A DNA stretch of 64,000 nucleotides from Bacillota bacterium (GTDB lineage: Bacteria; Bacillota; Clostridia; Lachnospirales; Lachnospiraceae), in assembly GCA_023457255.1 (NCBI GenBank), contig JAEWMB010000017.1, forward strand, positions 1-64,000, in the 5' to 3' direction. Positions 55,002-63,179 of the stretch are shown here, in pieces (the first letter of the stretch is position 1; the number at the start of each line of letters is the position of its first letter). The position numbers were made by a program, and so were the translations under genes. A model generated the notes under the pieces. That model saw only the letters and a list, made by a program, of their open reading frames with translations, searched no databases and was not told where the DNA came from.

Positions 55002-55379
55002 ATGAAATATCAATATGTAGAGTATCCGAAATGTTCGACTTGTATCAAAGCAAGAAAATGGATGGAGAAAAATGAGATTACGTTTGAAACAAGAGATATT
55101 ACAGTTAACAATCCTACGAAGGAGGAGCTTAAGAAGTGGCATGAGAAGAGCGGATTGCCGCTCACTAGGTTCTTTAATACCAGCGGACTTCTTTATCGGG
55201 AACAGAATCTAAAGGAAAAGGTTAAAGTAATGACTGCGGAGGAAATGACGGAAGCATTATCTGCCAATGGCATGTTGGTAAAACGGCCGATTTTAGTAGG
55301 AGAGGATTTTGTACTTGTAGGTTTTAAAGAAGATGAGTGGAAGAAGAAATTGCTTCCGCCGGTTATAAAACGGTATTAG
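55002..55379 (+). CDS. ArsC/Spx-family thioredoxin-fold protein
   Basis: This 125-residue protein has the family CxxC site Cys11-Cys14 in YPKCSTCIKARKW and the late KRPILVGEDFVLVGFKEDEW segment typical of the YffB/Spx/arsenate-reductase-like group. No ars genes are nearby, so arsenate reduction is not supported; a thiol-stress or regulatory role is possible but the RNA-polymerase-binding features of Spx are not evident. Confidence 0.85.
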   Translation: MKYQYVEYPKCSTCIKARKWMEKNEITFETRDITVNNPTKEELKKWHEKSGLPLTRFFNTSGLLYREQNLKEKVKVMTAEEMTEALSANGMLVKRPILVGEDFVLVGFKEDEWKKKLLPPVIKRY

Positions 55380-55583
55380 TGCCTTTTTACTGCTTTATGG
55401 TATGAAGCGAAGGCGGTATCCTTTCTTTTTATATCATAAAGCATCTTATGTTTCATAAACTGATACGACCGGCCGATTTGTTAAAACATTATTAAAATTG
55501 ATAGAAATCTGATGAATCTTGTGAATATAGCTGTTATAATAAGCAATGACTAAAGTTAGCAATCGTAATAGTTGGAGGAATCG

Positions 55584-56441
55584 ATGTTTGGGTATATAGA
55601 AATACATAAGCCAGAGCTAAAGATGAAGGAATATTATAAATACCGTGCCTACTATTGCGGGCTTTGCCAAGTCCTTAAGGAACGTTATGGACGTCTTGGA
55701 CAGATGACACTGACTTATGATATGACATTTCTAATTGTTCTTTTAACTTCCTTGTATGAAAGCAAGGTGACAGAAGAGCGGCATCGGTGTCTTGCACATC
55801 CGGCCAAAAAACATTGGATGCTCTGCAATGAAATTACGCAGTATGCAGCAGATATGAATATTGCACTGACCTTTCATAAATTCCTTGATGATTGGAACGA
55901 TGAAAAAAGTATAACAGGACTTAGTGCAAGTAAACTGTTAGCAGGAAAATATCGTAAAATAGAAAAGAAGTACCCTGAAAAGTGTCAGGTGATAGCAGAT
56001 TGCTTGTCAAAATTACAAGAATATGAGAAAGACAATGTTACTGACCTTGATAAGATAGCAAAACCATTTGGCGATTTAATGGGAGAGATGTTTGTTTACC
56101 GGGAGGATCAATGGAAGGATACCTTAAGAAGACTCGGCTTTTACCTTGGTAAGTATATCTATTTGCTGGATGCTTATGAGGATGTTAAGGACGATATAAA
56201 AAAGGGGAATTTTAATCCGGTCAAGGAGAAGGCAGACAAGCCGTCTTTTGAGGAGGAGTACCGGCAGATCTTAATCATGATGATGTCCGAATGTACCAAG
56301 GAATTTGAAAGGTTACCACTAATTCTTGATGTCGAACTGTTAAGAAACATTCTATATGCAGGAGTATGGAAAAAGTATGACGAACATGGAAGGAAAGGTT
56401 GTAACAAGAAAACAATTGAGATAGAAGGGAAAGGTATATAG
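55584..56441 (+). CDS. DUF5685-family protein
   Basis: This ~285-residue cytoplasmic protein begins FGYIEIHKPELKMKEYYKYR then YYCGLCQVLKERYG, the typical start of DUF5685 proteins, and is largely helical, with an N-terminal CxxC and later Cys/His residues that may bind metal. The family is found mostly in Firmicutes next to a small DnaJ protein, as here (1-bp gap). Function unknown. The ATG at 55584 follows TTGGAGG; the open frame begins 12 bp earlier. Confidence 0.75.
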   Translation: MFGYIEIHKPELKMKEYYKYRAYYCGLCQVLKERYGRLGQMTLTYDMTFLIVLLTSLYESKVTEERHRCLAHPAKKHWMLCNEITQYAADMNIALTFHKFLDDWNDEKSITGLSASKLLAGKYRKIEKKYPEKCQVIADCLSKLQEYEKDNVTDLDKIAKPFGDLMGEMFVYREDQWKDTLRRLGFYLGKYIYLLDAYEDVKDDIKKGNFNPVKEKADKPSFEEEYRQILIMMMSECTKEFERLPLILDVELLRNILYAGVWKKYDEHGRKGCNKKTIEIEGKGI

Positions 56442-56442
56442 T

Positions 56443-57066
56443 ATGACACAAGATCCATATCAGGTACTTGGGATAAGCAGAACGGCTACGGATGAGGAAG
56501 TGAAAAAAGCTTATCGTGAGCTAAGTAGAAAATATCATCCGGATTCCTATGTAGATAATCCGCTGTCTGGTTTAGCAGAAGAGAAGTTTAAGGAAGTACA
56601 GGAAGCCTATGACAGCATTATGAATGAGCGCCAAAATGGCGGATATTCTACTTCTTATGGCAGCTATGGGGAGCAATCTTATGGAAACCAAACCTACCGG
56701 GAAGACGGAGTGCTTGCCGATGTTGCTTCAAAAATTAATGCACGCCGATTTAGTGAAGCCCTAAGTCTGCTCTCCGGTATCAGTAATCGTACCGCCAGAT
56801 GGTATTATTATAGCGCGATTGCCAATATAGGTGTAGGTAATAATGTGCTTGCTGCAGATCATGCCAGAACCGCTGTATCCATGGAACCAAATAATCCGGA
56901 GTATGTTAACTTAATGAATCAGTTACAGTGGGGAAGCAGAAGGTATACGCAGACCGGATATGGATATGGCCGTGGTGGTACAGATGCAGGCGATTTGTGC
57001 TGTAACCTATGTATTGCGGATGCTTGCTGCGAATGTATGGGAGGCGATTTGTGCACATGCATCTAA
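56443..57066 (+). CDS. Small J-domain protein with cysteine-rich tail
   Basis: Residues 1-65 form a J-domain with His32-Pro33-Asp34 in RKYHPDSYVDNP, the site that stimulates DnaK. A Gly/Tyr/Ser-rich linker and TPR-like helices follow (SKINARRFSEALSLLSGISN, AADHARTAVSMEPNNPEYVN). The last ~25 residues hold nine cysteines (CCNLCIADACCECMGG, CTC), a probable metal site. No Gly/Phe domain or zinc finger of classical DnaJ is present. It is coupled to the DUF5685 gene and overlaps the next gene, so it may aid that partner. Confidence 0.85.
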   Translation: MTQDPYQVLGISRTATDEEVKKAYRELSRKYHPDSYVDNPLSGLAEEKFKEVQEAYDSIMNERQNGGYSTSYGSYGEQSYGNQTYREDGVLADVASKINARRFSEALSLLSGISNRTARWYYYSAIANIGVGNNVLAADHARTAVSMEPNNPEYVNLMNQLQWGSRRYTQTGYGYGRGGTDAGDLCCNLCIADACCECMGGDLCTCI

Positions 57067-57623
57067 GTACGAAAAAATTAGCGTTTTCAGGTTTATTGCT
57101 CGCATTAACTATTTTACTAACGATACTTAGCTCTGTGTTTGAAACAAGTACTTTATTTTTACTTGCGGCAGCATCGTACCTCGTAGGAATAAATTTTAGA
57201 GAGAGTGGAGTTGGAGTTGGTATCGGATTCTACCTTTCTGCTATCTTACTTAGTGTAATATTAGCTCCCAATAAACTCTATTGCCTGACCTTTGCAGTGA
57301 TCGGTGCTTACATTGTCATTATGGAAGTAATCAGAGCATATTTAACCAAGAAGGAGTTACAAAAGTTAGCAACTACAAACAGGGGACCGGTTGAAAAAAA
57401 GTCAAATATTTTCTTTTATGCCATTAAGTTTGTTGTATTTAACCTGCTTTATCTGCCTTTTTTATTTTATTTTCCGGGCTTATTCTATCGTGGAGAAATT
57501 TCACCAAAGGTCTATGCGTTGGCTATCGTGGGAGGACAGGCCGTATTTGTTCTCTACGATTTAGCATATGATGTATTTATCCAAAAGTATTGGAGCCGGA
57601 TCAAAAAGAATATAATTCGTTAA
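57051..57623 (+). CDS. Integral membrane protein, unknown function
   Basis: This ~190-residue protein has five to six membrane segments (AFSGLLLALTILLTILSSVF, TFAVIGAYIVIMEVI, YALAIVGGQAVFVLYDLAY). It overlaps the end of the J-domain gene by about 15 bp; a GTG at 57051 fits GGGAGG best, an ATG at 57057 is the alternative. It may belong with the DUF5685/DnaJ pair. The LALTILLTILSSVFETSTLF start recalls small substrate-binding ECF-type membrane proteins, but this is weak. Confidence 0.65.
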   Translation: MHMHLSTKKLAFSGLLLALTILLTILSSVFETSTLFLLAAASYLVGINFRESGVGVGIGFYLSAILLSVILAPNKLYCLTFAVIGAYIVIMEVIRAYLTKKELQKLATTNRGPVEKKSNIFFYAIKFVVFNLLYLPFLFYFPGLFYRGEISPKVYALAIVGGQAVFVLYDLAYDVFIQKYWSRIKKNIIR

Positions 57624-57737
57624 TAATAATGATAAGCCTATCCTAGCACCCCCTGAACTACAAAAGTATTTGTATATTGCATAATTTATCTGCCCATGGA
57701 ATAGATTATAAAAACAAGTATTTCAGGTGGAACTTCC

Positions 57738-58028
57738 ATGAAAGGCTCCAATTTGTTTAAGCATAAACAAATCGAGGAACGTGCTGCTGAGATTGCTGCA
57801 TTTATAATTGAAAACAATGCAACAGTCAGACAGACCGCAAAGCAGTTCGGTATCTCTAAGTCGACGGTACATAAGGATGTTACCGAGCGTTTGTTACAAG
57901 TAAATCCTTCTCTGGCAGAGCGAGCACGTGTCGTTTTAGATTTAAATAAGTCAGAGAGACATATCAGAGGTGGATTGGCTACCAAAGAGAAGTACCTACA
58001 TAAAGGAAAGACAGTGCAAGGATATTAA
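57738..58028 (+). CDS. spoIIID: Sporulation regulator SpoIIID
   Basis: This 96-residue DNA-binding protein has the helix-turn-helix ATVRQTAKQFGISKSTVHKD and the basic C-terminal segment of SpoIIID, close to the usual 93 residues. In Bacillus and Clostridium it controls genes in the mother cell together with sigma-E and sigma-K. The ATG at 57738 follows AGGTGG. A CATAATTT at 57680 could be a sigma-E -10 box, but the -35 is weak. It shows that the organism is a spore former. Confidence 0.92.
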   Translation: MKGSNLFKHKQIEERAAEIAAFIIENNATVRQTAKQFGISKSTVHKDVTERLLQVNPSLAERARVVLDLNKSERHIRGGLATKEKYLHKGKTVQGY

Positions 58029-58099
58029 CAATGGGTAGACGCTGTCCGTTATCAATGTTAAGGAACAATAGTCTTTATGCATTTGTTCGAGAACATAGG

Positions 58100-58144
58100 A
58101 AAAATCGGAGTGTTTGAGGATAACTCAAATATTCCGATTTTTTT
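58100..58144 (+). terminator. Terminator of spoIIID
   Basis: AAAAATCGGA (58100-58109) pairs with TCCGATTTTT (58133-58142), with an inner TTTGAG/CTCAAA stem, followed by T. Confidence 0.85.
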
Positions 58145-58275
58145 CAGCAATAGAGGCAGTGAATGTGAAATAAAATAGAAAAATGTTCACGAACCATGTA
58201 ATATTTTGTTGGAAATAGTTCCACATTATGGTATACTTAAGAGGTTGAAGTTGATAAATTTTCTTATTACTTGTA

Positions 58276-58289
58276 TGAAAGCGCTTACA
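58276..58289. promoter_or_regulatory. CcpA cre site candidate 1
   Basis: TGAAAGCGCTTACA fits the cre consensus TGWAARCGYTWNCW. It lies 460 bp before rnfC. Confidence 0.6.
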
Positions 58290-58290
58290 A

Positions 58291-58310
58291 TATGTGAATA
58301 CTTTCACATA
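58291..58310. promoter_or_regulatory. Rex- or CRP-like palindrome before rnf
   Basis: TATGTGAA (58291-58298), four bases, TTCACATA (58303-58310): a perfect 8-bp inverted repeat. The core TGTGAA-N4-TTCACA fits the Rex redox-sensor operator type and equally TGTGA-N6-TCACA of CRP/FNR proteins. It is adjacent to cre site 1. Confidence 0.55.
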
Positions 58311-58384
58311 GCCCAATACATAAGAATTAATTAGCATTTTAAGCAAATGCGATAATGATTTATCGATATTAAGAGAATCAATAA

Positions 58385-58398
58385 TGTAATCGCTTACA
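58385..58398. promoter_or_regulatory. CcpA cre site candidate 2
   Basis: TGTAATCGCTTACA fits the cre consensus and lies 109 bp after the first site. A TAAAAT box near 58523-58528 with TGTGT before it may be the rnf promoter. Confidence 0.6.
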
Positions 58399-58569
58399 AT
58401 TGGCACAAGTTATGAATGAAACTTATACTTGGAAAGAGAGAAGAATTCTTATTTTTTATCTATTAATTTTAAAAAAAATGTTGAAAAAGTTAAATTCTCT
58501 CATTCAAAATGTGTTTAATTTGTGTTAAAATAGAAACAAATGCAAATAAAAAGACGATATATCAACAAT

Positions 58570-58624
58570 TTACGCTAACCCGGCGTCATTTTTCAGGTAT
58601 TCAATTTAATACAGGTTTGCGTAA
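58570..58624 (+). promoter_or_regulatory. Stem-forming leader of the rnf operon
   Basis: TTACGCTAACC (58570-58580) pairs with GGTTTGCGTAA (58614-58624) at 10 of 11 positions. It lies in the leader 110 bp before rnfC. No known riboswitch was recognised. Confidence 0.45.
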
Positions 58625-58735
58625 GTATCTTAAATGCTTATAACTGCACACCGATAGGGGGAAGTAGTTAAAAGTAAAAGGATAATTTTCAACCTCTTAT
58701 TAAGAGTTTAAATTAGAAAGAAAGAAGGAGAAAAA

Positions 58736-60058
58736 ATGGCAGCAGAAACATTCAAAGGCGGCATTCATCCTTATGAAGGAAAAGATTTAACAAAGGATAA
58801 GCCAACCACTTTATTGCTACCAAAAGGAGAACTTGTATTTCCAATGTCACAGCATATTGGATATCCGGCAAAACCTATTGTTGCAAAAGGTGATAAAGTT
58901 TTGGTGGGCCAGAAAATCGGCGAGGCGGCTGGTGCAATATCCGCATGTATCATCAGCTCTGTATCGGGTACGGTAAAGGCGGTGGAACCAAGATTAACCG
59001 TGTCCGGTATGATGGAAGAATCTGTCGTTATAGAAAATGATAATGTTTATACTCCGGTGGAAGGATTTGGAGCGGAGCGGGATTACACTACTCTAAAAAA
59101 AGAAGAAATTCGTTCTATTATTAAAGAAGCAGGTATTGTAGGTATGGGAGGGGCTGGTTTCCCAACACATATTAAACTTACTCCCGCAAATGACAGTGCG
59201 ATAGATTATTTAATTATTAATGGTTCTGAGTGTGAACCTTATCTGACAAGTGATTACCGCATGATGTTAGAAGAGACAAATCGCTTGATTAAGGGTATTA
59301 AGATTACACTTCGCTTATTTGAAAATGCAAAGGCTATCATTGCAATAGAGGATAACAAGCCGGAAGCAATCAGTACGCTTACTCATGCGTTAAAAAATGA
59401 GAATAAAATTGAATTAAAAGTTATCAAAACAAAGTATCCTCAGGGTGCGGAACGCGTGCTGATTTATGCAGTAACGGGACGTAAAATGAATTCTACCATG
59501 CTGCCGGCGGATATCGGTTGTATCGTAAATAATATAGATACTATGATATCGGTTTGCAGAGCAGTTGCGGAGAATACTCCGCTAATCAAAAGAGTTATAA
59601 CAGTATCCGGAGACGCTGTGAAGAATTCCGGCAATTTCACCGTATTAACTGGTACTTATTATAGTGAACTTGCAGAAGCCGCAGGTGGGTTTAATACGAA
59701 ACCTGCGAAGATAATTTCAGGCGGGCCAATGATGGGACTTGCTCTTTATTCTCTGCAGATACCGATTACTAAGACTTCCAGTGCTTTATTGGCATTTACG
59801 GCGGATGAAGTGGCACAGATGGAAGAAGGACCCTGCATCCGGTGTGGACGCTGCGTGGCTGTCTGTCCGGGAAGAATTGTTCCGCAGAAGCTCATGGAGT
59901 ATGCGGAACGTTTTGACGATAAAGGCTTTGAGGCGTTAAATGGCATGGAATGCTGTGAATGCGGCTGCTGTTCTTATATCTGTCCGGCGGGGCGTCATTT
60001 AACACAGGCCTTTAAGCAATCCAAAAGAAATATTCTTAATGAGCGCAAGAAGGCATAA
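58736..60058 (+). CDS. rnfC: Rnf complex subunit RnfC
   Basis: This 440-residue membrane-associated subunit carries the NADH/FMN site and two 4Fe-4S clusters of the ion-pumping ferredoxin:NAD+ oxidoreductase. Seen are GMGGAGFPTHIKL (nucleotide and flavin region), LIINGSECEPYL, and CIRCGRCVAVCPGRIVP with CCECGCCSYICPAG (cluster ligands). The AAGGAG site fits. It is the first gene of the operon rnfCDGEAB, in the order usual for clostridia. Confidence 0.96.
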   Translation: MAAETFKGGIHPYEGKDLTKDKPTTLLLPKGELVFPMSQHIGYPAKPIVAKGDKVLVGQKIGEAAGAISACIISSVSGTVKAVEPRLTVSGMMEESVVIENDNVYTPVEGFGAERDYTTLKKEEIRSIIKEAGIVGMGGAGFPTHIKLTPANDSAIDYLIINGSECEPYLTSDYRMMLEETNRLIKGIKITLRLFENAKAIIAIEDNKPEAISTLTHALKNENKIELKVIKTKYPQGAERVLIYAVTGRKMNSTMLPADIGCIVNNIDTMISVCRAVAENTPLIKRVITVSGDAVKNSGNFTVLTGTYYSELAEAAGGFNTKPAKIISGGPMMGLALYSLQIPITKTSSALLAFTADEVAQMEEGPCIRCGRCVAVCPGRIVPQKLMEYAERFDDKGFEALNGMECCECGCCSYICPAGRHLTQAFKQSKRNILNERKKA

Positions 60059-60150
60059 GATATTATCTTGCAGTAAAGAGGAGAATGAGGAGAACACTGA
60101 AATAATAAAGAGATTTTTATTTTGGTAAACTGATGAAAGAGGTGGAATCT

Positions 60151-61161
60151 TTGAAAGATATGTATAATGTCTCTGCATCACCGCATGTGCGAAGTGGTGT
60201 AACGACAGCACAAATTATGAGAGATGTTGCAATTGCGTTAATGCCGGCTTGTTTGTTTGGTATTTATCAATTCGGTTTCTCGGCATTTTTAGTATTATTG
60301 GTTTCGGTAACATCCTGTGTGGTATCCGAGTTTTTATATGAAAGATTAATGAAGCAGCCATATCGTACGTATGAATGCAGTGCTATAGTGACCGGTTTAT
60401 TAATCGGGATGAATATGCCTGCCGGAATACCCGTATGGATTCCGATGGTTGGCGGTGTATTCGCAATTATTGTTGTAAAACAGTTATATGGTGGACTTGG
60501 ACAAAACTTTATGAATCCTGCTCTTGCCGCCAGATGTTTCTTATCCATCTGTTTTGCTACCCGTATGACAACCTTTGCAGTAGATTCCTTTGCAAGTTCA
60601 AGTGCTTCAAATAAAGCATTATATTTATTTCACTATGGTAATGCCGGGCTAGACGGAGTTAGCGGGGCGACACCGCTTGCAGCAATGAAGGCCTCTGAGG
60701 CAGCTCCAGGCTTACTTGATATGTTCTTTGGCTATCATGGCGGTGTGCTTGGCGAAACAAGTGCTATGATGCTTTTAATCGGTGCATGTTATTTATTGTA
60801 TCGTAGAATTATTTCCTTACGTATTCCTTTGACCTATATTATAACGTTTGCGATATTTATTATATTGTTTGGCGGTAAGGGTTTTGATGTAGAGTATGTG
60901 TTGGCCCAGATTCTTGGCGGCGGATTACTATTAGGTGCTTTCTTTATGGCAACCGATTATGTAACTTGTCCGATCACTAAGTATGGTCAAATCCTTTTTG
61001 GTGTCTGCCTTGGTGCATTAACCGGATTATTCCGTGTATTTGGTGGTTCTGCGGAAGGTGTATCTTACGCAATTATCTTCTGTAACTTATTGGTACCGTT
61101 GATTGAAAAAATCACGATGCCAAGGGGCTTCGGAGTAGGAGGTAAGAAACTTGCAAAATAA
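60151..61161 (+). CDS. rnfD: Rnf complex subunit RnfD
   Basis: This ~336-residue membrane subunit has nine to ten segments and binds FMN through a threonine, seen here in DGVSGATPLAAMK. The start is taken as the TTG at 60151 (KDMYNVSASPHVRSG) with GAGGTGG before it; an ATG at 60133 is in frame. The segment FMNPALAARCFLS is typical. It forms part of the ion channel of the complex. Confidence 0.94.
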   Translation: MKDMYNVSASPHVRSGVTTAQIMRDVAIALMPACLFGIYQFGFSAFLVLLVSVTSCVVSEFLYERLMKQPYRTYECSAIVTGLLIGMNMPAGIPVWIPMVGGVFAIIVVKQLYGGLGQNFMNPALAARCFLSICFATRMTTFAVDSFASSSASNKALYLFHYGNAGLDGVSGATPLAAMKASEAAPGLLDMFFGYHGGVLGETSAMMLLIGACYLLYRRIISLRIPLTYIITFAIFIILFGGKGFDVEYVLAQILGGGLLLGAFFMATDYVTCPITKYGQILFGVCLGALTGLFRVFGGSAEGVSYAIIFCNLLVPLIEKITMPRGFGVGGKKLAK

Positions 61162-61807
61162 GAAAAAGTCAACAATAATAAAGGATGCGATTGCATTATT
61201 TGCAATTACCTTAGTGGCGGCGGTTGCTCTTGGTTTTGTATATGAAATTACAAAGGGACCAATAGCAGAGGCAGAAGCAAAGGCGAAGGCAGAAGCATAT
61301 AAGATGGTTTTTACAGAGGCTAAATTAGTAGATGATAAGAATGAAGATGTGAATGCCCGTGTTGATTCCTCACAAGAGTTTTTATCTTCTCGTGGCTTTC
61401 CTTCAAGTACAATCAATGAAGTATGTATTGCAAAGGATGAGGCCGGCAATGCGCTGGGCTTTGTTATGACCTTAACCTCCCGGGAAGGATACGGCGGAGA
61501 TATCAAATTTACGATGGGTGTAAAAGTGGATGGAACCGTAACAGCGATAGAAATTATTGGTATGAATGAAACACAAGGTCTTGGAGCAAAGGCAAATGAT
61601 GAGAGCTTTAAAGGACAGTATTCTGATAAAAATGTAGATGCCTTTGAAGTAATCAAAGCAATTGAAAGCAAGACGAGTGATAATCAAATCAATGCCATCA
61701 GCGGCGCAACGATCACAAGTGATGCAGTAACAGGAACGGTGAATGCGGGTCTTGCCTTTGTGAAGGATTTATTAGAGAATGGTGTAGGGGGTGTGACTCA
61801 TGAGTAA
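61151..61807 (+). CDS. rnfG: Rnf complex subunit RnfG
   Basis: This 218-residue subunit has one membrane segment (AIALFAITLVAAVALGFVY) and an outside FMN-binding domain, with the FMN-bearing threonine in AISGATITSDAVTG. The start is a TTG that overlaps rnfD by 11 bp and has GGAGG upstream. It passes electrons between the membrane subunits. Confidence 0.95.
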   Translation: MQNKKKSTIIKDAIALFAITLVAAVALGFVYEITKGPIAEAEAKAKAEAYKMVFTEAKLVDDKNEDVNARVDSSQEFLSSRGFPSSTINEVCIAKDEAGNALGFVMTLTSREGYGGDIKFTMGVKVDGTVTAIEIIGMNETQGLGAKANDESFKGQYSDKNVDAFEVIKAIESKTSDNQINAISGATITSDAVTGTVNAGLAFVKDLLENGVGGVTHE

Positions 61808-62573
61808 AGCGTTAGAACGTATTTATAACGGTGCAATTAAAGAAAATCCTACGTTTGTCTTAATGCTTGGTATGTGCCCGACTCTTGCGGTTACAACTTC
61901 AGCAATCAATGGCGTGGGTATGGGGCTTACGACAACAGCAGTTCTTATCATGTCAAACATGCTAATTTCTATGCTTCGTAAAGTGATTCCGGATAAAGTG
62001 AGAATGCCGGCATTTATCGTAGTGGTAGCTTCCTTTGTTACCATCGTGCAGTTATTGTTACAAGCTTATATTCCGGTATTAAACGATTCTCTGGGTATCT
62101 ATATCCCATTAATCGTTGTTAACTGCATTATCCTTGGCAGAGCTGAGGCTTATGCATCTAAGTTCCCGGTATTTCCTTCTATCTTTGATGGTGTTGGTAT
62201 GGGGCTGGGATTTACCATCGGATTAACTTTAATTGGTCTGTTCCGTGAGTTGCTTGGAGCAGGGACAATCTTTGGTCTCACTGTAATGCCGGATAACTAC
62301 GAACCCTTTTCTATCTTCGTATTGGCACCGGGTGCATTCTTCGTACTTTCGATGTTAACTGCACTTCAAAATAAGCTAAAGTTAAAATCTGCGACAAACG
62401 TTCCGCAAGCAGATAAACTTGCATGCGGCGGTAACTGCGGCAGTTGCAGCGGCAGTGCATGCCATAGCAACCATGAGATGCTTGAGGCCGTAAAGGAAGA
62501 AGCAGCTTTAAAATCGGCAGCTGCAAAAAAAGCTCAGGCAAGAGAAGCAGCTAATCAGGCTGAGAAGGAATAG
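61800..62573 (+). CDS. rnfE: Rnf complex subunit RnfE with cysteine-rich tail
   Basis: This 257-residue membrane subunit has six segments and the NPTFVLMLGMCPTLAVTTSA motif. It overlaps rnfG by 8 bp. Beyond the usual ~200 residues it carries a hydrophilic tail with CGGNCGSCSGSACHSNHE, followed by an Ala/Lys/Glu-rich helix. The tail could bind a metal or cluster, and is not part of the E. coli RsxE protein. Confidence 0.94.
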   Translation: MSKALERIYNGAIKENPTFVLMLGMCPTLAVTTSAINGVGMGLTTTAVLIMSNMLISMLRKVIPDKVRMPAFIVVVASFVTIVQLLLQAYIPVLNDSLGIYIPLIVVNCIILGRAEAYASKFPVFPSIFDGVGMGLGFTIGLTLIGLFRELLGAGTIFGLTVMPDNYEPFSIFVLAPGAFFVLSMLTALQNKLKLKSATNVPQADKLACGGNCGSCSGSACHSNHEMLEAVKEEAALKSAAAKKAQAREAANQAEKE

Positions 62574-62587
62574 GAGGAGAGATTAAG

Positions 62588-63163
62588 ATGAAAGAATTAT
62601 TACTAGTGCTTATTGCAGCAGCGCTCGTGAATAACGTAGTTTTAAGTCGTTTCCTCGGCTTATGTCCGTTTCTCGGCGTTTCTAAAAAAATCAGTACGGC
62701 GGCAGGTATGGGTGGAGCAGTTATCTTTGTTATCACCGTAGCTTCCGCATTATGCAGTATCATCTATGATACAGTTTTGGTTCCGCTTGACTTAAAATAT
62801 ATGAATACGATTGTATTTATTATTTTAATTGCAGCCTTAGTTCAGTTAATTGAAATGTTCTTAAAGAAGTTCTCACCAGGTTTATACAATGCACTTGGTG
62901 TGTACCTTCCGTTAATCACAACAAACTGTGCAGTTCTTGGTGTGGCTATCGATAATGTTCAGAGGGGAAATGGCTTTGTAACTAGTGTTGTTTATGGTGC
63001 CGGAACTGCAATTGGTTTCTTAATTGCAATTGTTATTATGGCAGGTGTCAGAGAGCGAATTGAGCATAACAATATCACAAAATCCTTTCAAGGTTCTCCA
63101 ATTGTGCTGATAACAGCAGGATTGATGTCCATTGCCTTTATGGGATTTGCTGGATTGTTATAG
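62588..63163 (+). CDS. rnfA: Rnf complex subunit RnfA
   Basis: This 191-residue membrane subunit has six segments with VLSRFLGLCPFLGVSKKIST and YLPLITTNCAVLGVAI, the Cys-bearing motifs by which RnfA and RnfE share an iron-sulfur site in the membrane. It is 14 bp after rnfE and has GGAGG. Length is normal. Confidence 0.95.
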   Translation: MKELLLVLIAAALVNNVVLSRFLGLCPFLGVSKKISTAAGMGGAVIFVITVASALCSIIYDTVLVPLDLKYMNTIVFIILIAALVQLIEMFLKKFSPGLYNALGVYLPLITTNCAVLGVAIDNVQRGNGFVTSVVYGAGTAIGFLIAIVIMAGVRERIEHNNITKSFQGSPIVLITAGLMSIAFMGFAGLL

Positions 63164-63179
63164 GATAGGGGGAAAGAGC

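Noticed and set aside
55002..55379. Arsenate reductase as a specific function
   Set aside because: The protein fits the wider ArsC/Spx fold, but there are no ars genes nearby and the C-terminal pattern fits the YffB/Spx side of the family better.
61087..61671. Minus-strand ORF of 194 codons within rnfD/rnfG
   Set aside because: It is antisense to conserved Rnf subunits; length arises from codon use of the real genes.
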